64,000 nt of DNA from Mycobacterium sp. Marseille-P9652. Its GTDB lineage: Bacteria; Actinomycetota; Actinomycetes; Mycobacteriales; Mycobacteriaceae. The notes under the pieces are model-generated. The model ran no database searches. It was not told where the DNA came from and worked only from the letters and a program-made list of their open reading frames with translations. The stretch is from positions 1 to 64,000 of the forward strand of contig NZ_CACRUY010000003.1 of NCBI RefSeq assembly GCF_902652685.1, read 5' to 3'. The position numbers and the translations under genes are program-made. Positions 17,307 through 25,630 of the stretch are shown piece after piece; position 1 is the stretch's first letter; every line of letters begins with the position of its first letter.

Positions 17307-18430
17307 GGCTGAGCTCCACACAGACTCAACAACTCGTCCTCCGTCTTGCGCACGTTGACCTGCGAGGCGGCGCTGAACTCGAGTCCGGCCATCGCACCGT
17401 AGTCCAGGATCTTGGGAACGCGAAGCCCCGCATCCACATACGACTTGATGATTCGGGCAACCTCGTGTGGTGTGCCGTGCGGCACGACCGCCCGGATCGC
17501 GTCCGGGTCGACGCGGCGAAGGAAGTCGACGATCCGTTCGCGCGTCAGCGTCGTCGGGTCGATGTCGTGAAACCCGCCCCAGTCATCTCCCATCGGGTGA
17601 GCAAAGCCGAAGCGGCGCAGCTGTTTCGCCGGCACCTGCAGCAAGAACGCCGCCACCAGCGGGGCGCGCACGATCTTCTCGATCGCGTCGTCGTCTTCGC
17701 CGATCAGGCAGACCTGCACGTAGCACGGTGTGATCGCCATCGGGTCGCGGCCGGCCCGTTCGGCCGATTGCCTTATCGCGCCGAGCATCTCGGCGTAGTG
17801 GTCGGGGGTCCATGCTCCGGCCGGCCACCAACCGTCGGCGTAACGCCCGACGATGTCGAGCATCCGTGGCCCGCTGGCGCCGATCCAGATGGGCGGGAAG
17901 CGCCCCTGGTACGGCTCGGTGTCCAGCCGGGCATGACGCAGCCGGTAGAACCGGCCCTCGAAGTCCACCGGCCCGTCGCTGTCCCAGAGGAGTCGAATGA
18001 CGTTCAGGGCTTCCTCGAAACGGCTGACGGGTCGGGCGAAGTCGAAACCGTAGGGCAGGATGTTCTCGGCCTCGCCGCTGCCCAGGCCGAGGATGAACCG
18101 CCCGCGGGAAAGGTGGTCGATGGTCAGCGCGCTCTGGGCCAGCATGGCCGGGTGGCGGCGGACCGTGTCCACCACACTCGTGGCCAACGGCACGTTGTCG
18201 GTCAGCACGGCCGCGGCCGCGGCGACCGCCATGCCGTCGAGGTGGCGGTGCGGCGACGGCGAGGACGTCGCGAGGTCGGTGAACTCCGGCGTCCACAGCG
18301 CATCGGGCCAGAAGCTCACCATGTGGTCGGGCAGCCAGATCGAGTGGTAGCGGCCGGTATCCAACTCGGCCAGGCCCGACAGGTTCAATGGAAGCGTCGT
18401 GCGTACGAACGCGGCGGGCCACACGTTCAC
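17303..18430 (-). CDS. Luciferase-like (LLM-class) flavin/F420-dependent oxidoreductase
   Basis: A 375-residue LLM-class enzyme related to F420-dependent glucose-6-phosphate dehydrogenase and phthiodiolone ketoreductase. Typical segments are [76 protein letters not shown] and a C-terminal [18 protein letters not shown]. These bind the deazaflavin or flavin cofactor in a TIM barrel. GTG 18430 overlaps the SDR stop as GTGA; the frame stays open far upstream, but that part lies inside the SDR gene and reads as shadow sequence. Likely role: reduction or oxidation of a pathway ketone. Confidence 0.83.
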   Translation of the reverse strand: MNVWPAAFVRTTLPLNLSGLAELDTGRYHSIWLPDHMVSFWPDALWTPEFTDLATSSPSPHRHLDGMAVAAAAAVLTDNVPLATSVVDTVRRHPAMLAQSALTIDHLSRGRFILGLGSGEAENILPYGFDFARPVSRFEEALNVIRLLWDSDGPVDFEGRFYRLRHARLDTEPYQGRFPPIWIGASGPRMLDIVGRYADGWWPAGAWTPDHYAEMLGAIRQSAERAGRDPMAITPCYVQVCLIGEDDDAIEKIVRAPLVAAFLLQVPAKQLRRFGFAHPMGDDWGGFHDIDPTTLTRERIVDFLRRVDPDAIRAVVPHGTPHEVARIIKSYVDAGLRVPKILDYGAMAGLEFSAASQVNVRKTEDELLSLCGAQP

Positions 18431-19209
18431 CGCTCGATCCACTCCGAGTTCAGCGCGAAGTCGGACAGGTACCGGGTCGAGCTCCACCCGCCGTCGACGA
18501 CGATCGTCTGCCCGTTGATGAAACTCCCGCCGGGCGAACACAGGAACGCGACGGTGCTGGCGATGTCGTCGACCATCCCCAGCCGCTGGTGGGGCGTCAG
18601 CTCGGTGTTGATCTTGCGGAACCGGTCGTCTTCCAGGCGATTCTCGACCATCGGCGTCACGGTCACACCGGGCGCGACGGCGTTGCAGCGGATGCCCGAG
18701 GCGCCGTACTGGCAGGCGATGTGGGTGGTCAGCGCGGTCAGCCCACCCTTGGCCGCCGAATACGCCCCGCCGCGAAGCCCGCCGACGACGGCGAACGTCG
18801 ACGTGATGTTGATGATCGCCGCCGGAGGCCGCAGGTGGGGAAGCACCTCGCGCGCGAGCCGAAACGGCGCCCGCAGCATCAAACCCAGGAAATAGTCCAA
18901 GGTTTCGTCGTCCGTCTCGTGCAGCGGCTTGGGATTGCCCACCCCGGCGTTGTTGATCAGGAAGTCGACGTGCCCCCACCGGTCGACGGCGAGGTCGACA
19001 ATCCGTCGCGGAGCGTCGTCCTGGGTCAGGTCGACGGCCAGGGTGGCGACCCGCGCCGGGTCGCCGATAGACCGTTCGAGCGCGGTCAACCGATCCTCGT
19101 CACGACCCGTGCCGAGGACGGCCATCCCCATCTCGGCGAGTTTCGTCGCGCAGCCCAGACCGATGCCGCTGCTTGCGCCCGTGACGATCGCGACCTGCAT
19201 GTCAGCCAT
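18427..19209 (-). CDS. Short-chain dehydrogenase/reductase (leftward operon)
   Basis: A 260-residue classical SDR. The NAD(P)-binding motif is [10 protein letters not shown] (residues 10-19), followed by NNAG, a catalytic Ser in INITS and YSAAKGG (Tyr-xxx-Lys). ATG 19209 has GGGAGA eight bases upstream and overlaps the acyl-CoA ligase stop by eight bases; its own stop overlaps the next gene by four. It probably oxidises a hydroxy intermediate to a ketone; cofactor preference and substrate cannot be told. Confidence 0.85.
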   Translation of the reverse strand: MADMQVAIVTGASSGIGLGCATKLAEMGMAVLGTGRDEDRLTALERSIGDPARVATLAVDLTQDDAPRRIVDLAVDRWGHVDFLINNAGVGNPKPLHETDDETLDYFLGLMLRAPFRLAREVLPHLRPPAAIINITSTFAVVGGLRGGAYSAAKGGLTALTTHIACQYGASGIRCNAVAPGVTVTPMVENRLEDDRFRKINTELTPHQRLGMVDDIASTVAFLCSPGGSFINGQTIVVDGGWSSTRYLSDFALNSEWIER

Positions 19210-20845
19210 CCCGTGTCTCCCGGCGGCGACCCGCCGCGCCTTCGGGTGCCACGGACGTCAGCACCGCTCTGATCCGATGTTTGAGGACCTTGCCCGCGTC
19301 GTTCTTGGGGAGCGCGTCCCAGATGACCACCTGCTCGGGCGCTTTGAACGTGGCGACACCCTTGCTCTTCAGCGCGGCGAGCAGGCTCGCGACGTCGGGC
19401 CCCGACTCCTGCGCCGGGACGATCACCGCGCACGCCCGTTCCCCGGTCCGGTCGTCGGGCAGTCCGACCACCGCGATCTCGGCGATGCCGGGGTGGTCGG
19501 CGAGCAGGTCCTCGACCTCCTTCGCCGAGATGTTCTCGCCGTTGCGGATGATGACGTCCTTGGCCCGCCCCGTCACGAGGAGGTACTGGTCGTCGACCCA
19601 GCGGCCGAGGTCCCCGGTGCGGAAAAAGCCTGCGGCGTCGAATGATTCGACGTCGTCCTCGGGGTGACGGTAGCCCAGCAGCATCTGCGGTCCGCGCACA
19701 CAGATCTCACCGTCGCCCACCGGGGCGGCGTCGTGTGGGACAAGCTTGATCTCGGCGATGCCGGCCCGTCCGTCGGTGTCCGCGGCCCGATCGGCTTCGT
19801 CGCGACGGGGTGCGCCGACGGTCGCGACCGGCACTTCGGTGCAGCCGTACACCCGGGTCACGACCGCCCGATCGAAATACCCGGCGGCGCGCCGGATCAG
19901 CGAGGGCGCCACGGACGCGCCGCCGCAGATGAAGACCTTCAGATCCGGCAGACGTGTGCCGGCGCGTTCCGCGGCGGAGAGCAGCTGCTGCAGAAACGGT
20001 GTCGCCCCCGCCATGTGGGTGCAGCGTTCGCCATCCATCAACGTCACCGCCGTCGACGCGTCCCAGCGGTCCATCAGCACCGCGGTGGTGCCGAGGATCA
20101 GCGGGCACTCGAACGCGTAGATTGAACCGCCGATGTGAGCGATGGGCGAGGGAACCAGGAACGCGTCACCCGCCTCGACGTTCCACTGGTCGCGGATCTG
20201 ACAGATCAGGGCGTGGATCGAGTTGTGACTGTGCAGAACGCCTTTCGGGCGCCCGGCGGTGCCCGACGTGTACAGGACCATTCGGACCGCGTCCGGGTCC
20301 AGGGCCGGCAACTCGCGCGCGTCCCGCCGCTCGCTCAGCAGCCGGGGGTACGGAGTGTGTGCACCGGGTTCACCGCGCAGCACCACGACCTCGGGGGCAC
20401 GGCGCATCGCGGCGGTCACGCGGTCGAGCATCGCCACGTAGTCATGGCCGCCGAACCGGTGCGGGACGAAGACCATGGCGGCCTCGACGTCTTCGAGGAT
20501 GAAGCGCAGGTCGTGGTCGCGCAGCGACGGCAGGATCGGGTTCACCACCATCCCGGCAAGCGTCGCCGCCAGGTAGATCACCGCGGCCTCGTGCCAGTTC
20601 GGCAGCATGAACGACACCGTGCTGCCGGGCGGGAGGCGTGCCGTCAGGGCGGCGGCCAACCCGGCGGCCTGCGCGTGGAGCGTGGCGCAGTCCAGCCGAG
20701 TGTCGCCGTCCACCAACACCGTTCGCTGGGGTGAGGTCTCCGCGGCGGCCCGCAGTGAATCGGCCAGCGTGGTGTGCACCCACCATCCGGCCCGGTACGC
20801 CTCCGCCGCGCGTACCTCGTCCATCGCGACGCCCGGCCTACTCAT
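19202..20845 (-). CDS. Acyl-CoA ligase (cyclohexanecarboxylate-CoA ligase-like)
   Basis: A 547-residue ANL ligase that activates a carboxylic acid to its CoA thioester through an acyl-AMP. The adenylation loop is [14 protein letters not shown] (about residue 193), with TGDLG and the motif [17 protein letters not shown]; the C-terminal catalytic Lys is in [11 protein letters not shown]. The overall layout resembles AliA-type cyclohexanecarboxylate ligases and medium-chain FadD proteins. ATG 20845 overlaps the GntR stop by eight bases; ATG 20824 is an alternative start. It probably activates the ring-opened acid of this pathway. Confidence 0.83.
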   Translation of the reverse strand: MSRPGVAMDEVRAAEAYRAGWWVHTTLADSLRAAAETSPQRTVLVDGDTRLDCATLHAQAAGLAAALTARLPPGSTVSFMLPNWHEAAVIYLAATLAGMVVNPILPSLRDHDLRFILEDVEAAMVFVPHRFGGHDYVAMLDRVTAAMRRAPEVVVLRGEPGAHTPYPRLLSERRDARELPALDPDAVRMVLYTSGTAGRPKGVLHSHNSIHALICQIRDQWNVEAGDAFLVPSPIAHIGGSIYAFECPLILGTTAVLMDRWDASTAVTLMDGERCTHMAGATPFLQQLLSAAERAGTRLPDLKVFICGGASVAPSLIRRAAGYFDRAVVTRVYGCTEVPVATVGAPRRDEADRAADTDGRAGIAEIKLVPHDAAPVGDGEICVRGPQMLLGYRHPEDDVESFDAAGFFRTGDLGRWVDDQYLLVTGRAKDVIIRNGENISAKEVEDLLADHPGIAEIAVVGLPDDRTGERACAVIVPAQESGPDVASLLAALKSKGVATFKAPEQVVIWDALPKNDAGKVLKHRIRAVLTSVAPEGAAGRRRETRDG

Positions 20846-21578
20846 TCACGCGGCGCATGGTCATCGCGTAGCGAAAGCTCGACGACAGATGGGTGTTGAT
20901 CGTCACCTGGGCGACCTCGCCATCGGAGGTCTCGTAGGTGCGTCGCATCTGTAGCGCGGCGGTGCCCGCCGTCACTCCGAGGCCGTCGGCCAGCTCGGGA
21001 GGCAGCAGCACTGCGGCGATCTCCTGGCGCAGCTCGGCGATGCTCACACCGAACAGGTCCTCGATCAACGGGAAGATCGGGCCGGTGTGGCGCTGCAGCA
21101 GCCTGCCGACCGCGGCGAAATCGCGGTTGATGTAGTACTCTGTCCGGCACAACGGCGCCTGCGCGCCGTCGGCCTGCCGGTAGCCGCGCACCGAGAGCCA
21201 CTGTGTGCCGGGCGCCAGACCCGTGCGGGCGGCGAGTTCGTCGTCGATCACCACCATCTCGTTGGACTCGATGGTCAGCTGCGCACCGGCCGCGAACGCG
21301 AGCAGGTCGTCGATCGACATCGTCTCCTGCGCATAGGAACTGGACGCCGGACGGGGAACCACACGGGTGCCCGCCCGAGGTCGCGAGGCGACGAGGTTGT
21401 CCTCGCTCAGCCGGCGCAGCGCTTCGCGGACCGTGTAGCGGCTCACCGCGAATCGCTCACACAGTTGGTGTTCGGTCGGTAGCTGCGAACCCACCGGGTA
21501 CACGCCGTCGACGATCTCCTTGCGCAGCGTGCGCGCGATCTGCAGGTAGCGGTGTTCGCTCGAAATGGCCTGGGACAT
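20838..21578 (-). CDS. GntR-family regulator, HutC/UTRA subfamily
   Basis: A 246-residue regulator. The N-terminal winged HTH (about residues 5-75) has the GntR signature VGSQLPTEHQLCERFAVSRYTVREALRRL. The C-terminal UTRA ligand-binding domain (about residues 95-240) contains CRTEYYINRDFAAVGRLL. ATG 21578 shares its A with the TGA of the upstream beta-propeller gene (TGATG). As the only regulator inside the block it is the prime candidate for controlling both divergent operons through the GTCC(A/G)GACAA sites at 23262 and 23358. The ligand is likely a pathway substrate or intermediate. Confidence 0.88.
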   Translation of the reverse strand: MSQAISSEHRYLQIARTLRKEIVDGVYPVGSQLPTEHQLCERFAVSRYTVREALRRLSEDNLVASRPRAGTRVVPRPASSSYAQETMSIDDLLAFAAGAQLTIESNEMVVIDDELAARTGLAPGTQWLSVRGYRQADGAQAPLCRTEYYINRDFAAVGRLLQRHTGPIFPLIEDLFGVSIAELRQEIAAVLLPPELADGLGVTAGTAALQMRRTYETSDGEVAQVTINTHLSSSFRYAMTMRRVNE

Positions 21579-23200
21579 CAGCGGTTTTCCCGCGATCGGC
21601 GCAGGGCCAGGATGCTGCCGTCGCCGTCGGCCGAGAGGTAGAGCGTGCCGTCGGCCGCGGCGGCGATCCCGGCGAATGGGCCCTGCGGACCGGAGAACGG
21701 CGGCATGCCCTTGAGCGGCTTGGGCACCACGCCCGGCGGCGGGCCGACGGGCAGCCCGGACGCGATGGTCCGTCGGGCCTTGGTGTCCGGATCGAACCCG
21801 ACCACCTCCCCGGTGCCGGCGTCGACGATGTAGAGCACACCGTCGTGCACGCAAATCCCTTGCGGGCGTTGCAGGTCGGCAACGACGGTGTCGACCCTGG
21901 ATCCGTTCGCCGCGACCACCCGGCCGGCACCCGCCTCCGCCACCAGGCATGTCCCGTCCGGGCCGATCGCAACGCCGACCGGGTCGCGCAAGTCGGTGGC
22001 CAGCGCCTCGGTGTGGCCGGACCGCAGCGACAGCACGCGTCCGGTGCCCAACTCGGCGACGAGAACACCGCCGGCGCCGACCGCGACCCCGTAAAGCTGG
22101 TCGAAACCGTCTGCCAGCACGTCGGTTTCGTGCGCCGCCGGCCGGTAGCGGCCGACCTGACCACCCGAGGTCGTGACGACGAACTCGCCGGGACCGCTCG
22201 ACGCCACGCCGCGGAGGAATCCGGGATAGCCGGGGCTGAACAGCATCCCCACGGTCTGCAACGATCCGTCCGGCAACGCCACGTAGAAGTACGTGCCGTC
22301 GGCGATGTAGAGCCGCCCGTCGTCGCCCACCGTGAGATCCAGCGGCCAGTTGAGCCCGCCGGGCAGCACCGTGCGCGTCGCGCCGTCCGGTGATATCTCG
22401 GTGATCTCCCCGGTGAAATTGGAGACGAGCAGTCGGTCGCCGACGAAGGTGCAGTTGTCCAGCCCGGGTCTCAGCTGGGCCAGCACCCGCCGATCGCCGC
22501 TGCGGGGATCGATGCGCAGCACCTGTCCGCTGGCGACCTGGGTCGAAACGATGTGGCCCTGAGCGTCGAACTTGACCGAGTCCGGCACGCCGAGATCGCC
22601 GGCGACGCACTGCGGTTGGCCGCCGTCCGGGTCGACGCGCCAGATCTCGTTGGCGCCCATCACCGGGAAATACAGCAGGCCGTCGGGTCCGACCTCCATC
22701 GCGTTCGGCGACGGCACGTTGTCCAACAGCACCCGTGGCGGCCCGCCGGTCATGTCGAGCTCCACGATGCGCCCGCCCTCGCGGCATTCGCCGATGAACA
22801 GCCGGCCCCGGTACACGGTGATGCCGTTGGCGGACGGGAGGTCGTCGCGCAGCACCGTGGTGCGCCCGGTCGTGTCGAGCAGGCTGACCCGTCCGTCCAT
22901 CACCTCCGTCGCGTACAGGTTGCCGGCCGCGTCGAACGCGACGTCGTCGGGAGCCACGATCTCGCCGCCCTTGGCGCTCACCACTCCCAGTTCCCCGGTG
23001 CGAGGGTCCAGCGCGCTGATCTGGCTGCCGGTGACCTGTGCGATGTAGACGCGCCCATCCGGACCGGTGCGCAGGCCGTTGGCGCCGAACAACCTGCTTC
23101 CAGGCGTGACCCTGGCGAGTTCCCAGTCCTCGGCGATGTCGATCGGGTGGGCGACCGCATACCGCGATGGTTGCGCCGCGGTGGCCCGTGAAGTCGACAT
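21578..23200 (-). CDS. Beta-propeller SMP-30/NHL-type protein, possible lactonase
   Basis: A 540-residue protein made largely of repeated beta-propeller blades. Recurrent motifs include PDGRVYIAQ, AAGNLYATE, PDGLLYFPV and DDGRLYIADG. The pattern is that of SMP-30/gluconolactonase or strictosidine-synthase-like hydrolases, with more blades than a single six-bladed domain. No signal peptide is apparent, so it is likely cytoplasmic. ATG 23200 has GGAAGGA upstream. As first gene of the leftward operon facing a Baeyer-Villiger monooxygenase operon, hydrolysis of a lactone product is a sensible role (inference). Confidence 0.72.
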   Translation of the reverse strand: MSTSRATAAQPSRYAVAHPIDIAEDWELARVTPGSRLFGANGLRTGPDGRVYIAQVTGSQISALDPRTGELGVVSAKGGEIVAPDDVAFDAAGNLYATEVMDGRVSLLDTTGRTTVLRDDLPSANGITVYRGRLFIGECREGGRIVELDMTGGPPRVLLDNVPSPNAMEVGPDGLLYFPVMGANEIWRVDPDGGQPQCVAGDLGVPDSVKFDAQGHIVSTQVASGQVLRIDPRSGDRRVLAQLRPGLDNCTFVGDRLLVSNFTGEITEISPDGATRTVLPGGLNWPLDLTVGDDGRLYIADGTYFYVALPDGSLQTVGMLFSPGYPGFLRGVASSGPGEFVVTTSGGQVGRYRPAAHETDVLADGFDQLYGVAVGAGGVLVAELGTGRVLSLRSGHTEALATDLRDPVGVAIGPDGTCLVAEAGAGRVVAANGSRVDTVVADLQRPQGICVHDGVLYIVDAGTGEVVGFDPDTKARRTIASGLPVGPPPGVVPKPLKGMPPFSGPQGPFAGIAAAADGTLYLSADGDGSILALRRSRENR

Positions 23201-23261
23201 GTCCGGTCGAAATCCTTCCACCCGTGAGCGCCCGTCTGCCACGGACGCTACCAAGCGGCAC

Positions 23262-23273
23262 TAGTCCAGACAA
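23262..23273. promoter_or_regulatory. Candidate GntR operator, copy 1
   Basis: TAGTCCAGACAA lies 62 bp upstream of the leftward operon's start codon. It shares the near-palindromic core GTCC(A/G)GAC followed by AA with the site at 23358. The core resembles operators of HutC-type GntR proteins, such as the GGTCTAGACC centre of DasR sites. Confidence 0.5.
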
Positions 23274-23299
23274 TAGCCGCAAACGCGCCCTTTCCCGAC

Positions 23300-23328
23300 C
23301 TTGACAGCCTGGGTTCTCGGTGGGAATA
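23300..23328 (+). promoter_or_regulatory. Candidate promoter for the rightward catabolic operon
   Basis: A TTGACA hexamer near 23300 is followed about 17 bases later by GAATAG, upstream of the SDR start at 23396. Copy 2 of the putative operator lies downstream of it, a position suited to repression. Start of transcription is not known. Confidence 0.4.
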
Positions 23329-23357
23329 GTGTTCTCCAAAAGGCAGAATCCGACTTG

Positions 23358-23369
23358 TGGTCCGGACAA
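23358..23369. promoter_or_regulatory. Candidate GntR operator, copy 2
   Basis: TGGTCCGGACAA contains the perfect palindrome GTCCGGAC. It lies between the candidate promoter at 23300 and the first start codon of the rightward operon, where a bound repressor would block transcription. Confidence 0.5.
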
Positions 23370-23395
23370 ATGTTTGGGCGCTCGGGAAGCAGGTC

Positions 23396-24244
23396 ATGCA
23401 CGATTTCCTCAGGCTCGACGGCCGCATCGTCGTGGTGTCCGGTGCCGGCGGCGGCGGGATCGGCACGACGGTCACGGCGATGGCCGCCGCGGCGGGCGCC
23501 ACCGTGATCGCGGTGAGCCGCTCGAAGGAAAACCTCGACGAGCACGTCGTTCCGTTGGCGCGCCAGGGCTTGACGGTCGTGCCCGTCGCCGCCGACGCGT
23601 CGACCGACGAGGGCATCGCCGCTGTCATCGACCGTGCGCGGCGCGCCGACGGAAACCTCTACGGACTGGTGAACGTCGCCGGCGGCGCCGAACCGTCGAC
23701 GTGGATGCCGTCGACCCGCGTGACGCGCGGCGACTGGCGCAAGATCTTCACCGACAACCTCGAAACGGCGTTTTTCATGAGCCAGGCGGTGGCCGCCGAA
23801 CTCGTCGCGCGGCAGCAGCCCGGGTCGATCGTGTCGATCTCGTCGATCAGCGGCATGAACACCGCGCCGTTTCACATCGCCTATGGCACCGCCAAGGCCG
23901 CGATCGCGGCGATGACCCGGACGATGGCGCTCGAGCTGGCCTTGTCCGGCATCCGGGTGAACGCCGTGGCGCCGGGCGTCACCGAGACCGCGGCCTCGCG
24001 CACCTATGTCGACGAGGATCCGGAGCGCGATCGACAGGCGATCGCGATGGGCCGCCGCGGCCGGCCCGAGGAGCAGGCCGGCGCCATCCTTTTCCTGCTC
24101 TCCGACCTCTCGAGCTACATGACCGGCCAGACGCTGCTCGTCGACGGTGGGCTCGACCTCAAATGGAGCCATCTGGGCCCCGACAACACCTCGCTGTTCC
24201 TCAAGGACGAATCCTTCCGCGCGGCGATCAGGAGGCTGACATGA
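23396..24244 (+). CDS. Short-chain dehydrogenase/reductase (rightward operon, first gene)
   Basis: A 282-residue SDR. The nucleotide-binding motif is altered to SGAGGGGIGTT, then come VAGGAE, a catalytic Ser in VSISSISG and the catalytic Tyr-Lys in YGTAKAA. The C-terminal TGQTLLVDGG is normal. ATG 23396 follows GGGAAGCAGG; upstream in-frame starts at 23357 would include the operator. Its TGA overlaps the ATG of the Rieske gene (ATGA). It probably oxidises a hydroxylated ring product, or serves as the dehydrogenase after the oxygenase. Confidence 0.82.
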   Translation: MHDFLRLDGRIVVVSGAGGGGIGTTVTAMAAAAGATVIAVSRSKENLDEHVVPLARQGLTVVPVAADASTDEGIAAVIDRARRADGNLYGLVNVAGGAEPSTWMPSTRVTRGDWRKIFTDNLETAFFMSQAVAAELVARQQPGSIVSISSISGMNTAPFHIAYGTAKAAIAAMTRTMALELALSGIRVNAVAPGVTETAASRTYVDEDPERDRQAIAMGRRGRPEEQAGAILFLLSDLSSYMTGQTLLVDGGLDLKWSHLGPDNTSLFLKDESFRAAIRRLT

Positions 24245-25617
24245 CCGACCTGGCCAAGGATGTGAACTCCGAAGCGGTCGAAGAGCTTTCGCAGCCGATG
24301 ACGATCGGCGTCGAGGCGTACATCAGCGACGACTACGCCCGCGCCGAGCGCGACAAATTATGGCGGAAGGTGTGGCAGCAGGTTGGCCGCGTCGAGGAAC
24401 TGCCCGAGGTGGGCAGTTACCTGACCTATGACATCCTCGACGACTCGATCATCGTGGTGCGCACCGGGGACAACCAGTTTCAGGCCCACCACAACGTCTG
24501 CATGCACCGTGGCCGCCGGCTGATCGACACACCCCAGGGCGCGAAGAACGCCCGCGGCCGGGCCCGCAAGTCGTTCGTCTGCGGATTCCACGGCTGGACT
24601 TACGGTTTGGACGGGGCCTGCACGCACATCCGCGAGGAACAGGACTGGCAGGGCGCGCTGACGCCGGAGAACACGCACCTGCGTCCCGTCAGGGTGGACA
24701 CCTGGGGCGGCTGGCTGTGGATCAACATGGACCCCGACTGCGAGCCGCTGGCCGACTACCTGTTCCCCGCCGCGAAGATCCTCGACCCCTTCGGGCTGGA
24801 GAACATGCGCTACAAGTGGCGCAAATGGCTGCACTTCGACTGCAACTGGAAGGTCGCGTTGGAGGCGTTCAACGAGACCTACCACGTCTACACAACCCAT
24901 CCGGAATTCAACCAGTTCGGCGAATTCAAGGGCTGGGCCAAGGCGCAGGGCAAGCACAGCAACATCGGCTACGACGCTCCCGACGACCTGGAGGCCACCA
25001 AGTCCAAGATCCGCCTCGGCACGGGCGCGGATCCGCGGGTCTCGACCGCCCAGATGCAGATCTACACCATGGAGGAGACCAACACCTCCACCACCGAGAC
25101 GCTCGTGAACGCCGCCAAGCGACTGGTCGACGAATTGCCGGAGGGCACGCCGGCCGACAAGGTGCTCGAGCACTGGTTGGCGTCGGCCCGCCGCGACGAC
25201 GAGGCCCGGGGCGTCATCTGGCCCGACATCCCTCCCGACATTCTGGGTCAGGCCGGCACCGCATGGCAGATCTTCCCGAACTTCCAGATCGGTCAAGGTC
25301 TGACGGTCGCGCTGTGCTACAGCGCCCGGCCACATCCCAGCTACGACCCGGACAAGTGCATCTTCGAGGTCTCGGTCTTCGAGCTGTACCCCAAAGGTCA
25401 AGAGCCGCAGACGCAATGGGAGTACACCCCGCCCGGGGATCCGCGGTGGCTGTCGGTTTTGCCCCAGGACTTCTCGAACATGGCGGCGGTGCAGCAGGGG
25501 ATGAAGTCCTTGGGCTTCCGCGGCACCATGCCCAACCCGTACCGCGAGCGCAGCACCGTGAACCTGCACTACCAACTGTCGAAGTACATGGGTACCGGCG
25601 AACCAGAAGAGCTTTGA
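24241..25617 (+). CDS. Rieske non-heme iron oxygenase, alpha subunit
   Basis: A 458-residue aromatic-ring-hydroxylating-type oxygenase. The Rieske [2Fe-2S] ligands are Cys87-x-His89 and Cys114-x2-His117, in NVCMHRGRR and FVCGFHGWTYG. The mononuclear iron motif is NETYHVYTTH, with His215 and His220. No beta subunit, ferredoxin or reductase gene is in the operon, so electron partners must come from elsewhere. The start ATG 24241 overlaps the SDR stop. It likely performs the first hydroxylation or an O-demethylation; the substrate is unknown. Confidence 0.88.
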   Translation: MTDLAKDVNSEAVEELSQPMTIGVEAYISDDYARAERDKLWRKVWQQVGRVEELPEVGSYLTYDILDDSIIVVRTGDNQFQAHHNVCMHRGRRLIDTPQGAKNARGRARKSFVCGFHGWTYGLDGACTHIREEQDWQGALTPENTHLRPVRVDTWGGWLWINMDPDCEPLADYLFPAAKILDPFGLENMRYKWRKWLHFDCNWKVALEAFNETYHVYTTHPEFNQFGEFKGWAKAQGKHSNIGYDAPDDLEATKSKIRLGTGADPRVSTAQMQIYTMEETNTSTTETLVNAAKRLVDELPEGTPADKVLEHWLASARRDDEARGVIWPDIPPDILGQAGTAWQIFPNFQIGQGLTVALCYSARPHPSYDPDKCIFEVSVFELYPKGQEPQTQWEYTPPGDPRWLSVLPQDFSNMAAVQQGMKSLGFRGTMPNPYRERSTVNLHYQLSKYMGTGEPEEL

Positions 25618-25630
25618 GGAGAAACGCGCC

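Noticed and set aside
18431-18979. Extension of the luciferase-like frame upstream to 18979
   Set aside because: That part lies inside the SDR gene in another frame and is Arg/Gly-rich; the GTGA junction gives a better start.
21579-23369. Extension of the GntR frame upstream to 23369
   Set aside because: The frame stays open through the propeller gene, but only the last 246 residues have a GntR/UTRA pattern and the TGATG junction fixes the start.
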